This document shows positions 5,344 to 10,088 of a stretch of DNA of 10,088 bases, one piece after another (the stretch's first letter is position 1; each line of letters starts with the position of its first letter). Source of the stretch: JBNJEA01 sp051745395 (lineage in GTDB: Bacteria; Desulfobacterota; Desulfobacteria; Desulfobacterales; Desulfosalsimonadaceae); contig JBNJEA010000109.1 of assembly GCA_051745395.1 (NCBI GenBank), positions 1 through 10,088 on the forward strand, in the 5' to 3' direction. The notes under the pieces were generated by a model. The model was not told the origin of the DNA, did no database searches, and was given only the letters and a program-made list of their open reading frames with translations. Position numbers and translations under genes: made by a program.

Positions 5344-7389
5344 TCACCGCTCGATTTCCACAAAGCGCCCCCCTGCGGTTTTGAGCAAATAAATGTCTTT
5401 TTCCGCTTCCCCCGATTCCAAAAAGCCGGTGGTTCCCGTCACCGCCTCCTGGGGCGGCATTTCAACCAGGCCGTTTTTCAAATCCGTCCGGTTGCCGATA
5501 TCACCGCGGGCCAGCAGGCCGCAAGCGATCATGGCCGAATCGTAGCTGACGGCTTCGATAAACCCCGGCATCTGCCCGTAGATGAATTGAAAATCTTTCA
5601 CAAATGATTGAACATGCGGTTTGCGGCTTTCCGCAAAAAATCCGTCCGGGATTACCGCCTTTCGGATCTGGTACCGGGCGATATCGATCAGCTTTTGCGA
5701 ATGCCAGAGGTTGGTGCCCATCAGGTACACCTGCTTGATGTCATGGTAGCGCAGCTGGGGGATAATCAAGCCGGCTTTCCGGGGCGAGTCCGGGATAAAC
5801 ACCGCATCAAAATCGACCTCCGGCTCCGGCTCTTTGTCTTCTTCGTCTTCTTCTCCGGTTTCGAATGGCAACGGATCGGGCCGCCTTTCCGCCTCGCCCG
5901 GCCCTTTTCCGGCCATGCGGCCTGTCCATTTACGCACCCGTTCATGGGGCAACGTTTGCGCCGATAAGACGGCATCGTAATCCGCCACTGCCAATTCCGG
6001 CGGCTGCAGGGCCTCCGGCAGCTCGTAATGAAGTCCCACCAGTTTTTTAATCGGTTCGGAAAAATCCGTATGATCCGGATTATACGACTCAAGGCCGACC
6101 ATTTTGCCGTCGTTTTCCAGCAGCCGGTCCCAGAACAGATCCAGAAACCGCTCGCCATACGATTCCGCCGGATACAACACGGCAAACCGCTCCAGCCCCA
6201 GCTCTCCCATGGTATAATCAATAAGGGCCTGGACCTGCATGGCCGGGGTCAAAAAATTGCGGAACACATAGGGGCCCGTCTCGATAATATCGGGTTTCTG
6301 GCTCAGGGTAATGATGGGGATGCCGAGTTCATTGGCCGCCTCCGCCGCTGCCGGTGCCTCCACGATCGGCCCGATAATGGCGGCCACCCGTTTTTTGCCG
6401 AGGGCTTTTACCATTCGACGGGCCTGCTCGGAATCCCCGGCCGTATCCCGTATGATCAACCGGAAAGGCGGATCCACATCCAATTTCCGGCCGGCTTCGG
6501 CCAGCGCCGTTTCAATCCCCCGTACCGCCCGGCGTCCAAAGGTCTGGTACTTGCCCGACAGCGGCAGCAGGCAGCCAATGGTATGGCCTTCAAAAAAAGT
6601 ATCGGACTGCAATTCTTCGATCCGGCCGCGGGCATCGGCGGCATAGGCATGCCCGGGAAACCGGTCGAGAAAATCGTCAAACGCCGCCAGGGCATCACCG
6701 ATCTGGCCTTCGGCCATATAACTGACCCCCTGTTGATACAGCAAATACCCGCTCGGCGGCTTTCCGTCGAGCCGGGAAAGGGCCTTTTCGATTTGTGCCG
6801 GTTCAAAAAAGGAAACAGCGGCCATCAACCGTTTGCCCACTGCAGGGCGCCGCTGTTGACCGGCCTGGTAAAAGGCCTGTAAAAACGCCTGATAGGCCTT
6901 CCGGTAGGCTTTTTGCGCCATGTGGGCATCGCCGACGATCATTCGGGCCCGCAGGCGCTGATTGCCGGACAACTTTTCTTTCGAAAGCGTATCCGCATAG
7001 GCAATGGCCTCCTGAAACCGGCCTTGCTGGAAATAGGTGTCGAGCACCTCGATTTTTGCTGACTGGACGAAATCCGACTCCGGGTATTTTTCCATGAGGC
7101 GGTGAAAGGCGTTTCTCGCCTTTTCGTAATTTTTTCTTTCAACGCCGATCATGCCGATTTTCATCGCAGCCGCCGGCGCCATGTCCGTGGCCGGGTATTT
7201 TTCAAGGTATTTTCGATACAGTGGAAGGGCCTGTGAATATTCGCCATCGCGGAATTTTTTCTCCGCGGATTCAAAAAGCGCCTGCCGGGGAGACGGTCGT
7301 TCAACACCTTTGAATATGCCGCTGATCGGTCCACAGGAGGCGCAAAACAGGCCGGCCACCAATAAAACAAGAATGTATTTTTTATTCAT
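5344..7389 (-). CDS. LpoA-like lipoprotein: TPR plus periplasmic-binding fold (penicillin-binding protein activator)
   Basis: This 681-aa exported protein has the E. coli LpoA layout; LpoA is an outer-membrane lipoprotein that stimulates peptidoglycan synthase PBP1A. Residues 1-19 form a lipoprotein-type signal (basic start, hydrophobic core, then C-A-S-C-G), with Cys19 the likely lipidated residue and Gly20 after it, not the Asp that retains lipoproteins in the inner membrane. About 35-260 are helical TPR-like repeats (E-Y-S-Q-A-L-P-L-Y type). From about 268 a type I periplasmic-binding fold begins (G-C-L-L-P-L-S-G-K-Y, later A-I-I-G-P and F-I-P-D-S), as in branched-chain amino-acid binding proteins. 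Inside it, about 50 residues separate D-Y-D-A-V (470-474) from D-F-D-A-V (526-530), including an acidic run near 512-526. No ABC permease genes lie nearby, so transport is unlikely. The Shine-Dalgarno site is poor. Role as PBP activator is inferred from architecture. Confidence 0.82.
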   Translation of the reverse strand: MNKKYILVLLVAGLFCASCGPISGIFKGVERPSPRQALFESAEKKFRDGEYSQALPLYRKYLEKYPATDMAPAAAMKIGMIGVERKNYEKARNAFHRLMEKYPESDFVQSAKIEVLDTYFQQGRFQEAIAYADTLSKEKLSGNQRLRARMIVGDAHMAQKAYRKAYQAFLQAFYQAGQQRRPAVGKRLMAAVSFFEPAQIEKALSRLDGKPPSGYLLYQQGVSYMAEGQIGDALAAFDDFLDRFPGHAYAADARGRIEELQSDTFFEGHTIGCLLPLSGKYQTFGRRAVRGIETALAEAGRKLDVDPPFRLIIRDTAGDSEQARRMVKALGKKRVAAIIGPIVEAPAAAEAANELGIPIITLSQKPDIIETGPYVFRNFLTPAMQVQALIDYTMGELGLERFAVLYPAESYGERFLDLFWDRLLENDGKMVGLESYNPDHTDFSEPIKKLVGLHYELPEALQPPELAVADYDAVLSAQTLPHERVRKWTGRMAGKGPGEAERRPDPLPFETGEEDEEDKEPEPEVDFDAVFIPDSPRKAGLIIPQLRYHDIKQVYLMGTNLWHSQKLIDIARYQIRKAVIPDGFFAESRKPHVQSFVKDFQFIYGQMPGFIEAVSYDSAMIACGLLARGDIGNRTDLKNGLVEMPPQEAVTGTTGFLESGEAEKDIYLLKTAGGRFVEIER

Positions 7390-7426
7390 TTCCGCACATC
7401 ACACTCAATTGAAAGTCATCTGATTC

Positions 7427-7455
7427 TTGACACCTGCCATACCAGAATATATAGT
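7427..7455 (+). promoter_or_regulatory. Near-consensus sigma-70 promoter of the DUF4124 gene
   Basis: TTGACA (7427-7432, perfect) and TATAGT (7450-7455, five of six) are 17 nt apart, the ideal spacing. Transcription should start near 7462, giving a leader of about 66 nt before the ATG at 7528. This is the strongest promoter match in the window. It lies in the 138-nt gap between the divergent lipoprotein and DUF4124 genes; no comparably good promoter is visible on the minus strand for the lipoprotein. Just downstream, TGCGG-G-CCGCA (7477-7487) forms a small dyad. Confidence 0.75.
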
Positions 7456-7514
7456 ACCGAATCAATCCGAAATGGCTGCGGGCCGCACCACCGAAAATTT
7501 AACCACATGATTTC

Positions 7515-7520
7515 AAGGGG
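7515..7520 (+). promoter_or_regulatory. Shine-Dalgarno site fixing the DUF4124 start
   Basis: AAGGGG ends 7 nt before the ATG at 7528. A further ATG in frame at 7507 lies upstream of this site and has none of its own, so 7528 is the true start. It also places a clean signal peptide at the very N-terminus. Confidence 0.8.
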
Positions 7521-7527
7521 TTATTCG

Positions 7528-8151
7528 ATGCAAACTACATTTTTCCGCATACTGCCGGTTTTTCTGCTGACGGGTTTGCTTTTGGCCGCACCGGTTTCCG
7601 CAAAAATTTTCAAATACATCGATGACAACGGCGTGGTGCATTACACCGACAGCATGGCCACCATCCCGCCCGAATACCGCCAGCAGATCCAACAATACCG
7701 GAACGCCCAAAACACGAAATCTTCGCAGAAAACCGACTCCGCCGACCAGGACCGATCCTCTGCCCCTGGGCCAAATGAAAAAACCCGAAATGCCGACATG
7801 CAACCGGCCGCCGAAAATACCGAGGAAGCGGAAGAGACGCAAACCGAAGCAATAGAGATCCCGGAGACGGAAGAAAACGCCGAACGGCTCCAGCAGTTGG
7901 AACAAAAACGAAAGAAACTCAAAAAAAAACAGCAAAAGCTGGAAGAACACCACCAGTCATTGCTCGAAAAGCGCAAGCAGCTACAGCAGCGCCGGGGCAA
8001 ACTCGAGACCCAGTCCGAAATCGAGGAGCATAACCAAAAAATCGACCAATTGAATAAAAAAATCGAATCCTACCGCGAAAAGCGCCAATCACTGGAATCC
8101 GAGGTCAAGGACTTCAATGATACCCTTCAAAAAAACAATCCCCCGCAATAA
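7528..8151 (+). CDS. Exported DUF4124 protein with long charged coiled coil
   Basis: This 207-aa protein of unknown function starts with a clear Sec signal peptide (residues 1-25, ending A-P-V-S-A) likely cut by signal peptidase I before Lys26. The mature N-terminus reads I-F-K-Y-I-D-D-N-G-V-V-H-Y-T-D, the hallmark of DUF4124, a small beta-rich domain found at the N-terminus of many proteobacterial periplasmic proteins. A low-complexity polar linker follows (about 65-117, rich in T, E, Q, P). From about 118 to 200 lies a strongly charged E/K/Q-rich helix predicted to form a coiled coil. It has no lipobox, so it is probably periplasmic. It is divergent from the LpoA-like gene, hinting at an envelope role, but function cannot be named. 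The last codons overlap the terminator of the convergent dehydratase gene, and the TAA stop lies in that hairpin's loop. Confidence 0.85.
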   Translation: MQTTFFRILPVFLLTGLLLAAPVSAKIFKYIDDNGVVHYTDSMATIPPEYRQQIQQYRNAQNTKSSQKTDSADQDRSSAPGPNEKTRNADMQPAAENTEEAEETQTEAIEIPETEENAERLQQLEQKRKKLKKKQQKLEEHHQSLLEKRKQLQQRRGKLETQSEIEEHNQKIDQLNKKIESYREKRQSLESEVKDFNDTLQKNNPPQ

Positions 8152-8164
8152 AATGACGGGGGAT
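8129..8164 (-). terminator. Rho-independent terminator of the dehydratase gene, inside the DUF4124 3' end
   Basis: A perfect 8-bp inverted repeat (ATCCCCCG at 8138-8145, CGGGGGAT at 8157-8164) encloses an 11-nt loop. On the minus strand the stem is followed by TGTTTTTTT, as expected of an intrinsic terminator for the gene whose stop codon is at 8185. The T-run and one stem arm are coding sequence of the opposite-strand DUF4124 gene. On the plus strand no T-run follows the stem, so it should work in one direction only. Confidence 0.8.
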
Positions 8165-8184
8165 CACGCGTTTGCTGCGAAATA

Positions 8185-10080
8185 TCATGACGGTTGGTAG
8201 TCCGTAACAATATCTTGAAAAATCAGCCGAATTTGCTCACTATCCTGCAACCTGGCGGCTTCGGCCAATGCATTGATTTTGCCCTCCAGCATCGACAGAT
8301 CGCAATCGGTGCCCTTCAGCACCATAATTTTTTCATGGGTGGTCGGCACAACCCCTTCGCCCTCGGTAATCAATTCCTCGTAGAGCTTTTCCCCGGGGCG
8401 CAGGCCGGTGTATTCAATCTTGATATCTGCGTCCGGCTCAAATCCGGACAGCCGGATCAGATCCCGGGCCATGTCCTCGATTCGGATCGGCTGGCCCATA
8501 TCGAGAATAAAAATTTCGCCGCCATGGCCCATGCCGCCGGCCTGTAAAATCAACTGGCAGGCTTCGGGAATCATCATGAAATACCGGGTCACATCCGGAT
8601 GGGTCACCGTAAGCGGCCCGCCCTTTTCAATCTGGCGCTTAAACAAAGGCACCACGCTGCCGGCACTGCCCACGACATTGCCGAATCGCACGCTGACAAA
8701 CCGGGGACTGGCATTGGCATCGCATCCGTTCTGGTTCTGGATCAGCATCTCGGCCACCCGCTTGGAGGCGCCCATGACATTGGTGGGCCGGACGGCCTTG
8801 TCCGTGGAAACAAACACAAAACGTTCCACGTCATGGGACTTTGCCGCATCAATCAAATTCAACGTGCCGAAAATATTGTTTTTCACCGGATTCCAGGGCT
8901 GGCTCTCCAGCATCGGCACATGCTTGTATGCCGCGGCATGAAACACCGTTTGCGGCTGATACCGATCAAAGGCATGGTTGACCTGTTCTTGATCCTGAAT
9001 GTCGGCGAGCAGCGGCACAATTTCAATATAGCGGAAATTTTTCAACAGCTCCATTTCAATGCGATACAAGAGATGTTCGCTTCTTTCAAAGAGCAACAGC
9101 GTTTTCGGCCGATACCGGCAGATCTGCCGGCAAAGCTCCGAGCCGATGGAGCCGCCGGCACCGGTAACCATAACACACTGCGCCCGGAGGTATCCCCCGA
9201 TGGTCTCTTCATCCAGGCGGATCAACTCCCGGCCCAGCAGATCGCGGTAGGCGACCTCCCGGATGGCGTTGATGGTCAACCGGCCGTCGATTAACTCCCC
9301 CATGCTCGGCACGGTCTTGAACTGGATGTCGCTTTTCTTGCAGCAGCCCACAATGCGCCGCATGGCGCTGCCCTGGGCCGACGGCATGGCGATTAAGACC
9401 TCGTCGGCCTTGGCTTTCTGCGCGATTTGCTCGATTTGATCGATGGAGCCCAGTACGGGCACGCCGTGGATTTTTTTACCGATTTTCACCGGGTTGTCAT
9501 CCAGAAACCCCACCACCCGATACTGCAGCCGCCCGTTGTCGCGGATTTCCCGGTACATTTTCTCCCCGCAGTCACCCGCCCCGACGATCAGCAATTTTTT
9601 CTGCTCTTTTGAGCGATGTTGGCCCATCCGGCTGATGCCGTTTATCAAAATCGCCCCGGGAGACAACCCTTCCCGGACCCCCTCGAAATAAAACCGGATC
9701 ACCAGCCGGACCCCCGAGATCATCAGCATGGTCAAAAGCCAGTCGATCACGAACACGGACCGGGAAAATCCCTCGAACCGGTTGTCCAAAAGCAGGATAA
9801 AAACAATGCAGAGCGTACTTAATGTGGCGGCCTTGATGACATTGATCAGGTCTGCAATGCTGGTATACCGCCACATGCCATGGTAGAGGTCAAACACGTA
9901 AAACAGCACGAGTTTCGACAGCAGCACCACCGGCAACGCCCGCATGAACAACTGCCACTTGCCGGCCGTCATCTCCAGGTCGAACCGGATCAGGTGCGCG
10001 ATATACAACGACCCGACAAAAATCGCGATATCGAGCAAAACAATGATGATGAGGTTTAAATGTTTCTTGAAAAAATTCAA
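8185..10080 (-). CDS. Membrane-anchored nucleotide-sugar 4,6-dehydratase (FlaA1/CapD/WbpM family); 5' end may lie outside
   Basis: Enzymes of this family (WbpM, PglF, CapD) convert UDP-N-acetylglucosamine to the 4-keto-6-deoxy sugar used for QuiNAc, FucNAc or bacillosamine in O-antigen, capsule or protein glycans. The 631-aa product has four N-terminal membrane segments (about 8-30, 47-67, 80-100, 108-130), a first Rossmann module with V-G-A-G-D-C-G at 166-172, and the catalytic SDR module with T-G-A-G-G-S-I-G at 306-313. S-T-D-K-A lies at 425-429, then M436-G-A-S-K440, where Met replaces the usual catalytic Tyr, as is typical of this long membrane-bound branch. G-L-R-P-G-E-K-L-Y near the C-terminus is also characteristic. 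The first start-like codon visible is TTG at 10080 and the frame stays open to the window edge, so the real start is probably a few codons further out. Exact substrate is inferred. Confidence 0.92.
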   Translation of the reverse strand: MNFFKKHLNLIIIVLLDIAIFVGSLYIAHLIRFDLEMTAGKWQLFMRALPVVLLSKLVLFYVFDLYHGMWRYTSIADLINVIKAATLSTLCIVFILLLDNRFEGFSRSVFVIDWLLTMLMISGVRLVIRFYFEGVREGLSPGAILINGISRMGQHRSKEQKKLLIVGAGDCGEKMYREIRDNGRLQYRVVGFLDDNPVKIGKKIHGVPVLGSIDQIEQIAQKAKADEVLIAMPSAQGSAMRRIVGCCKKSDIQFKTVPSMGELIDGRLTINAIREVAYRDLLGRELIRLDEETIGGYLRAQCVMVTGAGGSIGSELCRQICRYRPKTLLLFERSEHLLYRIEMELLKNFRYIEIVPLLADIQDQEQVNHAFDRYQPQTVFHAAAYKHVPMLESQPWNPVKNNIFGTLNLIDAAKSHDVERFVFVSTDKAVRPTNVMGASKRVAEMLIQNQNGCDANASPRFVSVRFGNVVGSAGSVVPLFKRQIEKGGPLTVTHPDVTRYFMMIPEACQLILQAGGMGHGGEIFILDMGQPIRIEDMARDLIRLSGFEPDADIKIEYTGLRPGEKLYEELITEGEGVVPTTHEKIMVLKGTDCDLSMLEGKINALAEAARLQDSEQIRLIFQDIVTDYQPS

Positions 10081-10088
10081 TGGACCCG

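Noticed and set aside
6028..6882. Long plus-strand open frame (284 codons) opposite the LpoA-like gene
   Set aside because: It is antisense to a well-supported gene with recognisable domains. The translation has no family motif and is what GC-rich codon bias produces on the opposite strand.
5344..7389. Reading the LpoA-like protein as an ABC amino-acid transporter binding protein
   Set aside because: It has N-terminal TPR-like repeats and a lipoprotein-type signal, and no permease or ATPase gene is nearby.
8599..9294. Plus-strand open frame of 231 codons opposite the dehydratase
   Set aside because: It overlaps the catalytic Rossmann module of the dehydratase, and its product has no recognisable motif.

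Overview
The window reads as a chromosomal envelope and glycan region from a Gram-negative bacterium, most likely a Desulfobacterota (deltaproteobacterial, sulfate-reducer-like) genome. This is an inference. It rests on a PxxKW-type cysteine-rich small protein, which I know mainly from that group, on Kdo and LPS-type genes that imply an outer membrane, on a plant-like phosphofructokinase, and on moderately high G+C coding. No rRNA, tRNA, CRISPR array, insertion sequence or phage gene is visible.

Layout: (1) 1-371: a 93-aa cysteine-rich protein on the minus strand, with a clear Shine-Dalgarno site, a strong intrinsic terminator, and a twice-repeated GC-rich palindrome in its upstream region. 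(2) 662-3858, plus strand: arabinose-5-phosphate isomerase (kdsD), an ATP-type 6-phosphofructokinase 21 nt behind it, then a WaaE/KdtX-like family 2 glycosyltransferase 53 nt further on, probably one transcription unit. (3) 3893-5206, minus: an O-antigen ligase/polymerase (Wzy_C family) membrane protein in visibly AT-richer DNA, with its own promoter candidate. (4) 5344-7389, minus: a TPR plus periplasmic-binding-fold lipoprotein of the LpoA-like penicillin-binding-protein-activator group. (5) 7528-8151, plus: a secreted DUF4124 protein with a long charged coiled coil, behind a near-consensus sigma-70 promoter and transcribed divergently from (4). (6) 8185 to the right edge, minus: a membrane-anchored FlaA1/CapD/WbpM-like nucleotide-sugar 4,6-dehydratase. 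Its terminator lies inside the 3' end of gene (5).

Together the genes point to surface polysaccharide and cell-wall construction. KdsD makes the precursor of Kdo, the dehydratase makes a 6-deoxy-4-keto amino-sugar nucleotide, the glycosyltransferase probably adds a sugar to the LPS core, the ligase-type protein joins or polymerises glycan, and the LpoA-like lipoprotein probably stimulates peptidoglycan synthesis. The phosphofructokinase is the one central-metabolism gene and appears co-transcribed with kdsD. I found no clear sign of an undescribed system. The points most worth checking are the palindromes upstream of the cysteine-rich gene, the plant-like kinase in a Kdo operon, and the odd lipobox and acidic insert of the LpoA-like protein.
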